Assembly (NCBI GenBank): GCA_910586515.1
Contig: CAJUGL010000076.1
Coordinates: forward strand, 1 to 14,101
Source of the DNA: an uncultured Acetatifactor sp.
GTDB taxonomy: Bacteria; Bacillota; Clostridia; Lachnospirales; Lachnospiraceae
Direction: 5' to 3'
DNA: 14,101 bases
Part shown: in pieces, positions 1 to 6,299 of the stretch
Layout of the letters: each line of letters begins with the position of its first letter
Numbering within the stretch: position 1 is the stretch's first letter
Position numbers and translations under genes: made by a program
Notes under the pieces: model-generated
What the model saw: only the letters and a program-made list of their open reading frames with translations
What the model was told of the DNA's origin: nothing
The model's database searches: none

Positions 1-59
1 AACTATAAATTCCTTGATTTTTTAAGGAAAATCACTTGACAATATAGGGAGGATATTGT

Positions 60-260
60 ATGTTGCATAAATCATATTCATATTTAATCTGTCCTCTTTT
101 CATTGATTTTTTGAAAGCATTTCAATCAGTTTACCAATTCCCGTATATTTTGTGTTATAATGTTTTATGTGATTTTGTTTCCCTTATTTTTTCCCTTATC
201 AGGGTTCGTAATGCCCTGTGGGAAGACTGCATTTTTATTTTATCATCCACCAATGATTAG
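60..260 (+). CDS. Possible small hydrophobic protein (doubtful)
   Basis: This 66-codon ORF starts with ATG seven bases after a good Shine-Dalgarno match (AGGGAGGA at 46-53), which is the only reason to list it. The product would be rich in Phe, Ile, Leu and Tyr, with a hydrophobic run over roughly residues 7-47 that could form one or two membrane segments. The composition is also what random AT-rich DNA gives. The SD lies between a TTGACA and a TATGTT, so promoter and SD signals would overlap, which argues against normal expression from that promoter. I recognise no family; it is probably spurious. Confidence 0.15.
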   Translation: MLHKSYSYLICPLFIDFLKAFQSVYQFPYILCYNVLCDFVSLIFSLIRVRNALWEDCIFILSSTND

Positions 261-352
261 CTGTCCACTTTGGATATTTTATTGAATGGTTTGGCGAAGC
301 CGCTTTCAGCAACACCGATCTGAAAAGGGAGTTATGAATAGAGGATAAAACC

Positions 353-387
353 GCCCCGGGTATTTTCCTGAAACGGAATCCCGGGGC
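353..387 (-). terminator. Rho-independent terminator of the sigma-factor gene
   Basis: A perfect 8-bp stem GCCCCGGG (353-360) / CCCGGGGC (380-387) has an inner TTCC/GGAA pairing at 365-368/375-378. On the minus strand it is followed by GGTTTTATCC, a short U run. It lies about 50 bases beyond the TAA stop of the minus-strand sigma gene, where a terminator is expected. The U tract is short, so its strength is uncertain. Confidence 0.6.
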
Positions 388-437
388 ATATGTCCGTGCA
401 GTATGTATCACTGCTGATTAAGGGGTGGATGCGGCAA

Positions 438-2063
438 TTACTTCGCCACGCCCATCCAACAGCCTTCCGCCCCTATGCCGTCAGCAGGAGGAATCAGAAG
501 CCCTTTTTCAATCAGAAAATCGGTCAGGGATTCCATAATAGGCAGCGCGGAAAGCTGATTGGCAAAGCGCCATTCTCCCAACAGGTGTTCCGGAATTGTC
601 TTGCGGAACAATTCGGACAGCTTCCCGGCAATGATTTGGGAAGGTTCGTCAAAATATCCTGCGGAAAGTCTGTTGGTAATATCGAATATGTGTTCGACGT
701 CTTTTACGTCATTTACCAGAATCTTTGTGTAAAGCATGTCTCCCTCGCGGTACAGGTAGCCTTCTTCCACCGCTTTGGCTGCAGGCTCCTTTTCCTCCCG
801 GGTAAGGGCGCTGACGGCCAGTCCGTCTATGGCGCGGAGGGCCAGCTGAATGGGCGCATCGGCTGCCAGATTCAGTCCGCAGTGAAAGTGGGGTCTGATA
901 TGGGCGGTGTAGATATTGTCCATGCAGACAGTGGAATAACCGCAGACATGGGAACCGGATACGCCGTCCCAACCATTTTTATACATTTTCCCGTTTGCTT
1001 CATGGGCATAGACGCTGAAGGGTCTTGCGGGTTTTTCTATGTTCGGAAAATACTGTTCGGACAGAATGCGTTCCACATTGTCGATAAAAGCGTCTGCAAT
1101 CTTGTGCATCTGCTGCCAGAGGATCAGGTTCAGGTCAATCTTCCGGTTCAGGTAAGGAAAGGCAAGGTATTCCTCTCTGTGGGTCTCTATAAAGTCTGCC
1201 AGAATGCCGCAGACGGCAGGCAGGTGTTCCGTATAAATGCCATGTGCCGTCTCTATGGTATCTTTGTCGAACAGGATGAAATTCAGGGCATATTTTCCGC
1301 CGTCCATCCTGCGCAGCAGGCCGTAGTCTCCGTTTCCTCCTCTGGCAAGAATGTCCAGTTCTTCTTCCACATACAGGGTGGGGACATTGAGCTGCATGGC
1401 AATTTCGGATGCGCTCCGAGGCTTTTTCCGGCAAAGCCAGATAATGTGTTTGGAGAACTGTCTGGTGCAGGTATCCCAGGGATTGTTGTTGCCAACAATG
1501 CCTTGTCCCCACATATAAAATTCAATGGTGTCAAGCGCTACCGGTTTGTTACAGGTTTCCGTCATCTCATCTACCTCGTTTCTCACTTTTTTCCTGGCTG
1601 AAAATAATCTCTGGCGAACGGCGGTTTCACTGGCATTGTGGCGTTTTGCAATCTCGGCCGTGGACAATCCGTCCAGGTAGAACCAGATCATGGTCTCCCG
1701 GTAGATTTTGGTGAGAAAGGCAATCCGCCTGTACACTGTGTTCAGCGGTTCCTGCCAGTCCTCCTCCGTCTCCGGGGCGGGGAGCAGGGGCAGAATCTCT
1801 TCGGGGTCTCCCTGATAGAAGGCTTCCGTGCGCTGTCTGCGGTGTCTGGCAAAGTCGGCGTACACATTCCGGGCCACCTGCCAGATAAAAGGATAGGGGT
1901 GTTCCAGTTCGCCTTCCCGGTTTGAAGATTTTACCAGGGCGAACAGAATCTCGGAACACAATTCCTGTCCCTCATGGCTGTCGGTTGTTCTGGCATAGCA
2001 GAAACCGTATAGTTTTTCCAGTAGTTCGTTGTCGATTAGGTTCAGCAGTTGGCGTTTTTTCAT
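438..2063 (-). CDS. ECF-type RNA polymerase sigma factor with long C-terminal extension
   Basis: The 541-residue product begins as an extracytoplasmic-function-type sigma factor. A sigma-2-like region (about 10-78) includes the stretch HPYPFIWQVARNVYADFARH, as in -10 recognition helices. A sigma-4-like helix-turn-helix lies at about 108-162, with STAEIAKRHNASETAVRQRL at 134-153. ECF factors are usually about 160-200 residues; here some 370 more follow. Residues about 203-255 look like a winged helix (SASEIAMQLNVPTLYVEEEL); the rest is unrecognised but soluble. Such extensions often act as built-in sensor or anti-sigma modules, which is inference here. The ATG is preceded by GGAG seven bases upstream. 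It lies 177 bp downstream of, and in the same direction as, the AraC gene. A strong hairpin sits right beside its SD. Target promoters are unknown. Confidence 0.8.
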   Translation of the reverse strand: MKKRQLLNLIDNELLEKLYGFCYARTTDSHEGQELCSEILFALVKSSNREGELEHPYPFIWQVARNVYADFARHRRQRTEAFYQGDPEEILPLLPAPETEEDWQEPLNTVYRRIAFLTKIYRETMIWFYLDGLSTAEIAKRHNASETAVRQRLFSARKKVRNEVDEMTETCNKPVALDTIEFYMWGQGIVGNNNPWDTCTRQFSKHIIWLCRKKPRSASEIAMQLNVPTLYVEEELDILARGGNGDYGLLRRMDGGKYALNFILFDKDTIETAHGIYTEHLPAVCGILADFIETHREEYLAFPYLNRKIDLNLILWQQMHKIADAFIDNVERILSEQYFPNIEKPARPFSVYAHEANGKMYKNGWDGVSGSHVCGYSTVCMDNIYTAHIRPHFHCGLNLAADAPIQLALRAIDGLAVSALTREEKEPAAKAVEEGYLYREGDMLYTKILVNDVKDVEHIFDITNRLSAGYFDEPSQIIAGKLSELFRKTIPEHLLGEWRFANQLSALPIMESLTDFLIEKGLLIPPADGIGAEGCWMGVAK

Positions 2064-2074
2064 GTTTTTCTCCG

Positions 2075-2103
2075 CAGCCCCGGGGAAATGTCCCGGGAGG
2101 CTG
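2075..2103 (-). promoter_or_regulatory. Strong GC hairpin beside the sigma-gene SD
   Basis: On the minus strand CAGCC (2103-2099) pairs with GGCTG (2079-2075), and the adjacent CCGGG/CCCGG segments extend this to about ten GC-rich pairs with one small bulge. The stem ends two bases before the GGAG ribosome binding site of the sigma-factor gene. No U run follows, so it is unlikely to be a terminator. It could limit ribosome access or stabilise the mRNA end. The function is inferred. Confidence 0.45.
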
Positions 2104-2240
2104 TCTCTGGTTCAGAAGCTATTGTGCGCCCGTTAGGGTTTATGCTTTCACCTGTATAGTCTGTGGCAAAATGGGTTTGTTAGGTGGCTATGAAAAATTT
2201 TTTATTCTTTTTTGGCAGTTCCAAACATCGGCAAAACAGG

Positions 2241-3089
2241 TCAGAAACGGCAGCGGTATGCGGTAGGCGTTGTGCCGGAAAATTTCTTGAAGTGGGCGAT
2301 AAAATGGTTTACATTCTCATAGCCTACTTCGTAGCTGATTTCATGTACTTTCATGTCTGTCTCAATCAGCAGGTCTTTTGCGGCCTGAATCCGTATCTTG
2401 TGAAGATACTGCAGGGGGGAAGTCTGGAAGCAGTTTTTAAAATCCCTGCATATTCTGTATTTATTTTTTCTGTATTTCTGTTCCAGATCTTCCAGGGTAT
2501 ATTTCTGATAGTAGTGTGTCTCCAGTTCGGATTTGATGGCCCGCAGATAGGAGGGAGCGCTTTTTTCGGGGGTCCTGTGTTCCAGAACCGTACGGGCAAG
2601 AAGGTTGTTCAGGTACATGTGGCAGGCCATGGGATCAGCTTCCTTTTTTTCGAACAGAATGTGCATTTCCGATGCCGTCTCCGCAGAAAAGGGAAGCAGG
2701 CGGAAGGGTGTTTGAGAAAAGAGCCGCTCTGCAAAATAGGGCAGGCTCTGTCCGCCGAAGTAGAGAATGCCGTATTCGGCGGCATTCAGTATTTTGATTC
2801 TGTGTGCCCTGGCGCAGTCAAACAGGAAAAGGCAGTTTCCGGACAGGGAGATGGAGGCCTCCTCCGGGAGGGCGGTAAATACCAGGCTTCCCGAGGTCAG
2901 GCGCAGAAGGCCCAGTTCCGATTGACCGGCTCTGTAATAGGAAAGGGGACTGGTCACCAGGCCCAGTTCCAGGGAGAGGCGGCAGAGAAGGGCATGGCTG
3001 ACGGCTTCTTCCGGCTGAAAGGAAGTGTGGTCAATGCCCATTTTGGATAACAGGGGTAAATTGGGGTTGTACAGGTCCGGTGTAGTCAT
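2241..3089 (-). CDS. AraC-family transcriptional regulator
   Basis: The 282-residue protein has an N-terminal ligand-binding half (about 1-180, cupin-like by position) and a C-terminal AraC DNA-binding domain with two helix-turn-helices. The first is around 198-220 (YTLEDLEQKYRKNKYRICRDF), the second around 245-270 (KVHEISYEVGYENVNHFIAHF), followed by the typical family ending FKKFSGTTPTAYR. Length is normal. The ATG is preceded by AGAAGGA about ten bases upstream. The gene diverges from the mannan operon and is the natural candidate for its activator, probably responding to a mannooligosaccharide or intermediate; that role rests on position. Its 5' leader is unusual (see 3103-3180). The sigma-factor gene follows downstream on the same strand. 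Confidence 0.85.
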   Translation of the reverse strand: MTTPDLYNPNLPLLSKMGIDHTSFQPEEAVSHALLCRLSLELGLVTSPLSYYRAGQSELGLLRLTSGSLVFTALPEEASISLSGNCLFLFDCARAHRIKILNAAEYGILYFGGQSLPYFAERLFSQTPFRLLPFSAETASEMHILFEKKEADPMACHMYLNNLLARTVLEHRTPEKSAPSYLRAIKSELETHYYQKYTLEDLEQKYRKNKYRICRDFKNCFQTSPLQYLHKIRIQAAKDLLIETDMKVHEISYEVGYENVNHFIAHFKKFSGTTPTAYRCRF

Positions 3090-3102
3090 AGGATTGCTTT
3101 CC

Positions 3103-3180
3103 TTCTATTTGTTATTGTTGTTATAGTTGTTATTGTTGTTCTATTTGTTATTGTTGTTATAGTTGTTATAGTTGTTATTG
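3103..3180 (-). repeat. Nonanucleotide tandem repeats in the AraC 5' leader
   Basis: Read on the plus strand, eight 9-base units run from 3103 to 3174: TTCTATTTG, TTATTGTTG, TTATAGTTG, TTATTGTTG, then TTCTATTTG, TTATTGTTG, TTATAGTTG, TTATAGTTG, with partial units to 3180. Units 1-3 equal units 5-7, so there is a 36-base higher-order period. In the AraC transcript the tract is A/C/U-rich and almost G-free (CAACAATAA-like), hence unstructured, and its end merges into the SD. Such tracts can change length by slippage. Confidence 0.85.
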
Positions 3181-3254
3181 TTATTTATGTTTATGGATTA
3201 TATGTAGTGTCCGGTCTTTGCCGTATGGGGATGTGCCGTATCGCTTTTGTTTTG

Positions 3255-3283
3255 ATTCTATCATAAAGAAAAAAAGATTGCAA
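3255..3283 (-). promoter_or_regulatory. Promoter of the AraC gene
   Basis: On the minus strand TTGCAA (3283-3278), a 17-base spacer and TAGAAT (3260-3255) form a -35/-10 pair. TGA directly before the -10 gives an extended -10 (TGATAGAAT). Transcription would start near 3248, leaving a leader of about 160 nt that contains the whole repeat tract. Confidence 0.6.
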
Positions 3284-3340
3284 TATTCGTTAATTAATTT
3301 TTAAGTAATCAAAAAGCAGGGAAAGAGTACGAAGAACTGA

Positions 3341-3421
3341 AAAATAACCAAAAAAGGAAAAGTTATATGGTAAAATAACTAAAAAATCAGGAATAAACTT
3401 GTTAAAATAGATGAAAATAAC
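3341..3421 (+). promoter_or_regulatory. Candidate regulator binding array (AAAATAAC direct repeats)
   Basis: AAAATAAC occurs at 3341-3348, 3372-3379 and 3414-3421. The first two belong to 15-base direct repeats (AAAATAAC, C or T, six As) differing at one position. Start-to-start distances are 31 and 42 bases, close to three and four helical turns, so all copies face the same side of DNA. A dyad AGTTAT-N8-ATAACT overlaps the middle copy. AraC-family proteins typically bind direct repeats upstream of activated promoters. The binding role is inferred, and the region is AT-rich enough for partial coincidence. Confidence 0.4.
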
Positions 3422-3521
3422 AGGAGATACAAGAATCATAGATAAAACACAAGAAACATTAATGACTTAATTAATATATCTAGTAAAATTTAGCTATCAC
3501 ATTTAAGGGAGGAGGGAGCGT

Positions 3522-4925
3522 ATGTTAAGCGAGGAGATAGAGGAGCACCTGTTCCGGCGCCTGATTCCGTTCTGGGTAAAGCTGCGGGACAAAGAGCAGG
3601 GCGGGTTTTACGGGTGGATGGATTCTTCCCTCCATGTGGACCGGACCGCAGAGAAGGGCTGCATCCTGAACAGCCGGATTTTATGTTTTTTTTCCAATGC
3701 GTATATGTGTCTGCGTATGCAGGAGGATCATTGCATGCAGGAGGATCACTGCATGCAGGAAAAGCACTGCGTATCAGGTGTTTTCAGGGATAAGATCCGG
3801 AAGGAAATCCCGGGATGCAGGAATACACAGGAAGACCCGGAGACGGGTTTCGGGAAAAGGCGGGATAGCGCCGCAGGAAGTCCCGATGCGGAAGAGGCAG
3901 ATTTGCAGACAGTGCTGCGGGAATCGGCAGAGTGGGCATACCGCTTTCTGAAGGAGAAATGTCTTGACCGGGAGCGGGGCGGCGTGTACTGGTCCGTAAA
4001 TTACAGGGGAGAGCCGGAGGATACCACAAAACATACTTACAATCAGGCCTTTGCGGTATATGCGCTTTCCTCCTGCTTCCGGGCCTTTCATGACAGGGAG
4101 GCGCTGAAACTGGCGGAGGAGCTGATCCGGGTGATTGAGACCAGGTGTTTCGATGTACACGGGTACAGGGAGGCCCAGGATCGGGATTTCCGGCCGGTTT
4201 CCAATGACAAATTGTCGGAGAACGGCGTTATGGCGGAACACACCATGAATACCCTGCTGCATGTTCTGGAAGCTTATACGGAATATCTCCTGGCCTGCAG
4301 GGAGGCCAAGGCCTGCGGGCAGGAGGCGGCAGAGGACGGCGGTATCTGCGGTTTGGAAAAGCTTGCGGAGGCAAAGCTGCGGTGGATTCTGCATCTGATT
4401 CAAACCCGGGTTTACAATCCGGGGCTGCATCGGCAGGAAGTCTTTTTCAATCAGGACATGGAGAGCCTGATTGATCTCCATTCCTATGGGCACGACATTG
4501 AAGCCGCCTGGCTGATGGACAGGTGCCTGGATGTTCTGGGGGATAAGGGGCTGACGGTGAGCATGTCCCCCATTCTGCGGGACCTGGAAAATGAAGTATA
4601 CGAAAAAGCGTACAGAAATCACTCTCTGGAAAACGAATGTGAGCGGGGAGTGGCAGATGGCAGAAGAGTCTGGTGGGTACAGGCGGAAGGGGTGGTGGGC
4701 TTCTATAACGCCTGGAGCAGAACAGGGGAGCAGCGCTATCTGGAGGCCGCCCGGGAGATCTGGGCGTTTATCCGGGAACATCTGACGGACAAAAGGGAGG
4801 GCGGCGAGTGGTTCTGGTACACGGATGCCGCAGGGAATCCGGCCCTGGAGAGGCCCATTGTGGAACCCTGGAAATGTCCTTATCACAACGGACGGATGTG
4901 TATGGAAATCATAAGCAGGAAATAA
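3522..4925 (+). CDS. AGE-family 2-epimerase (cellobiose 2-epimerase type, probable mannobiose epimerase)
   Basis: N-acylglucosamine/cellobiose 2-epimerase family enzymes convert the reducing-end sugar of beta-1,4 disaccharides; in mannan loci they turn mannobiose into mannosylglucose for GH130_1. Conserved features of the alpha/alpha-barrel are present: GGFYGWMD (27-34), GGVYWSV (153-159), the histidines of EHTMNTLLHVLEAYT (H240, H247), SYGHDIEAAWL (H324), WWVQAEG (384-390) and KCPYHNGRMC (H455). At 467 residues it is longer than the usual roughly 390-420. The excess is mainly an insertion at about 66-128 that starts with three MQEDHC/MQEKHC hexapeptides, plus a smaller Ala/Gly/Cys-rich insertion at about 261-280. 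The SD GGGAGGAGG is close to the ATG. It is the first gene of the operon, 67 bp before the GH130_1 gene, has no signal peptide and is cytoplasmic. Confidence 0.88.
   Translation: MLSEEIEEHLFRRLIPFWVKLRDKEQGGFYGWMDSSLHVDRTAEKGCILNSRILCFFSNAYMCLRMQEDHCMQEDHCMQEKHCVSGVFRDKIRKEIPGCRNTQEDPETGFGKRRDSAAGSPDAEEADLQTVLRESAEWAYRFLKEKCLDRERGGVYWSVNYRGEPEDTTKHTYNQAFAVYALSSCFRAFHDREALKLAEELIRVIETRCFDVHGYREAQDRDFRPVSNDKLSENGVMAEHTMNTLLHVLEAYTEYLLACREAKACGQEAAEDGGICGLEKLAEAKLRWILHLIQTRVYNPGLHRQEVFFNQDMESLIDLHSYGHDIEAAWLMDRCLDVLGDKGLTVSMSPILRDLENEVYEKAYRNHSLENECERGVADGRRVWWVQAEGVVGFYNAWSRTGEQRYLEAAREIWAFIREHLTDKREGGEWFWYTDAAGNPALERPIVEPWKCPYHNGRMCMEIISRK
3717..3770 (+). repeat. Three 18-bp tandem repeats inside the epimerase gene
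   Basis: Units at 3717-3734, 3735-3752 and 3753-3770 share the pattern ATGCAGGAGGATCAYTGC; the third has AAAG instead of GGAT. They encode MQEDHC, MQEDHC and MQEKHC (residues 66-83). The first two units each contain AGGAGG eight bases before the ATG of the following unit (3735 and 3753), an ideal in-frame initiation arrangement. Confidence 0.9.
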
Positions 4926-4992
4926 CGGAGCTATCAGCATTGGGCAGGTAGCAGATGCCTGCAGGAAATCATCAGACAGGAGAACAGAAATC

Positions 4993-6171
4993 ATGAAATT
5001 ACATCCCGAATATGCCAGGCGCCTGGCAGGGCAGCAGGAACTGCTGAACCGCCCCAACAGAGTGGAACCCCTTTTTTATAACGGAATTTATGACCGCTAC
5101 CAGTATCCGGTACTTACCAGGGAGCATATTCCGCTGTTTTGGCGGTACGATCTGGATCAGGAGACAAATCCGTATTTTCAGGAACGGTTGGGCGTCAATG
5201 CGGTGATGAACTCCGGCGCCATAGAACTGGAGGGCAAGTTTTACCTGGTGGCGAGAGTGGAGGGAAACGACAGGAAATCCTTCTTTGCCGTGGCGGAAAG
5301 TGACAGCCCGGTGGGAGGATTCCGGTTCTGGGATTATCCGGTGGTGCTGCCGGATACCTGCCCGGAGGAGACGAATGTGTATGACATGCGCCTGACAAAG
5401 CATGAGGACGGCTATATCTACGGGGTTTTCTGCTCCGAGAGCAAGGATGCCTCCTCCAAAGATTTATCGGCTGCGGTTGCGGCAGCGGGCATTGTGCGGA
5501 CAAAGGATCTGAAAACCTGGGAACGCCTGCCCAATCTGAAGACCCTCCGTTCCCCGCAGCAGCGGAACGTGGTGCTTCATCCGGAATTTGTGGAGGGAAA
5601 GTATGCTTTTTATACCAGGCCCATGGACGACTTTATCGACACAGGGTCCGGGGGAGGAATCGGCTTCGGGCTTTGTGAGGATATCCGGCATCCCCTTATT
5701 GATCAGGAGCGCATTATCAGCAAACGGGAGTACCACACCATCACAGAGGTGAAAAACGGCGCAGGCGCTGTGCCTGTCAAGACCCCGGAAGGATGGATAC
5801 ATATCGCGCATGGGGTGCGGGGCACTGCGGCGGGACTTCGTTATGTGCTGTACGCTTTTGCGACTTCCCTGGAAGATCCGGCCAGAGTGATTGCCCGGCC
5901 CGGGGGGCTGCTTATGGGTCCCCTGGCGGGGGAGCGGGTGGGAGACGTGTCCAATGTGGTGTTCACCAACGGCGCCATAGCCAGAGACAATGGGGAAGTA
6001 TATATTTATTATGCTTCCAGTGACACCAGAATGCATGTGGCGTCCACCACCATGGAAAAACTGACGGATTATGTGTTCCACACCCCGGCGGACGCCCTCC
6101 GCAGTCCGGACTGTGTGGCACAGCGGTGCAGCCTCATTGAGCGGAATCTGCAGTTGCTTGGAAAATTGTAA
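4993..6171 (+). CDS. GH130_1 4-O-beta-D-mannosyl-D-glucose phosphorylase
   Basis: This cytoplasmic enzyme splits beta-1,4-mannosyl-glucose with phosphate into mannose-1-phosphate and glucose, the last step after epimerisation of mannobiose. The 392-residue length and sequence fit GH130 subfamily 1: SGAIELEGKFYLVARVEG (74-91), the catalytic aspartate in NVYDMRL (D131, the same number as in characterised family members), RNVVLHPE, FYTRPMDDF, GAGAVPVKTPEGWIHIAHGVRG and the late YIYYASSDTRMHVA strand. The family is a five-bladed beta-propeller. AGGAG lies ten bases before the ATG. It is the second gene of the operon, 67 bp after the epimerase gene and 128 bp before the second phosphorylase. No truncation or frameshift is seen. 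Confidence 0.92.
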   Translation: MKLHPEYARRLAGQQELLNRPNRVEPLFYNGIYDRYQYPVLTREHIPLFWRYDLDQETNPYFQERLGVNAVMNSGAIELEGKFYLVARVEGNDRKSFFAVAESDSPVGGFRFWDYPVVLPDTCPEETNVYDMRLTKHEDGYIYGVFCSESKDASSKDLSAAVAAAGIVRTKDLKTWERLPNLKTLRSPQQRNVVLHPEFVEGKYAFYTRPMDDFIDTGSGGGIGFGLCEDIRHPLIDQERIISKREYHTITEVKNGAGAVPVKTPEGWIHIAHGVRGTAAGLRYVLYAFATSLEDPARVIARPGGLLMGPLAGERVGDVSNVVFTNGAIARDNGEVYIYYASSDTRMHVASTTMEKLTDYVFHTPADALRSPDCVAQRCSLIERNLQLLGKL

Positions 6172-6299
6172 TAACATTCAGAAAACAACGTAAAACCAAA
6201 CGGAATGCCGCGACGGGGATAACCTCCAGGCAGGGATTATTCTGCCGCGGCGTGTTTCAGGGAATGCACAGGCATTTTCCCAGGAAAGGAGAGCAAAAT
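6172..6299 (+). other. Intergenic hairpin between the two GH130 genes
   Basis: The widest gap of the operon. ATGCCGCG (6205-6212) can pair with CGCGGCGT (6246-6253), counting one G-U pair, enclosing a 33-base loop; a competing shorter hairpin GGCAG/CTGCC lies at 6229-6233/6242-6246. No U run follows, so mRNA processing or stability is more likely than termination. The SD AAAGGAG of the next gene follows at about 6286-6292. Confidence 0.3.

Larger units (their letters stand above)
1..437. other. AT-rich region without a convincing gene
   Basis: No ORF here has a recognisable family. The first 290 bases are AT-rich and carry isolated signals: a short inverted repeat TTCCTT/AAGGAA at 10-29, a TTGACA at 36-41 spaced 17 bases from TATGTT, and an extended -10-like TGTTATAAT at 153-161 with no gene behind it. 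The right end holds the terminator hairpin of the sigma-factor gene that runs leftward. The stretch may be a remnant of an older gene or the upstream DNA of a gene outside the window. Confidence 0.6.
3090..3521. promoter_or_regulatory. Divergent regulatory region between AraC gene and mannan operon
   Basis: This AT-rich gap contains, left to right: the AraC leader with nonanucleotide repeats (3103-3180); an AraC promoter on the minus strand (3255-3283); two TTAATTAA palindromes (3290-3297 and 3467-3474); three AAAATAAC copies (3341, 3372, 3414); a dyad AGTTAT/ATAACT (3361-3366/3375-3380); and a plus-strand -10-like TAAAAT at 3484-3489 before the epimerase SD (GGGAGGAGG). No good -35 accompanies that -10, as is common for promoters needing an AraC-type activator. 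I found no cre-like box in it. Confidence 0.6.

Noticed and set aside
390..1601. Plus-strand ORF of 403 codons opposite the sigma-factor gene
   Set aside because: It mirrors a clear sigma factor and lacks an SD or recognisable domain.
3103..3180. Regular repeats that might be read as a CRISPR array
   Set aside because: The unit is only 9 bases with no unique spacers; it is a simple tandem repeat in a 5' leader.
3774..5057. Minus-strand ORF of 427 codons opposite the epimerase gene
   Set aside because: The plus strand encodes conserved AGE-family motifs throughout; the antisense frame is a shadow.
6252..6299. Upstream extension of the GH130_2 gene to ATG 6252
   Set aside because: No SD precedes 6252, while ATG 6300 has AAAGGAG at ideal spacing; the extra residues would overlap the intergenic hairpin.
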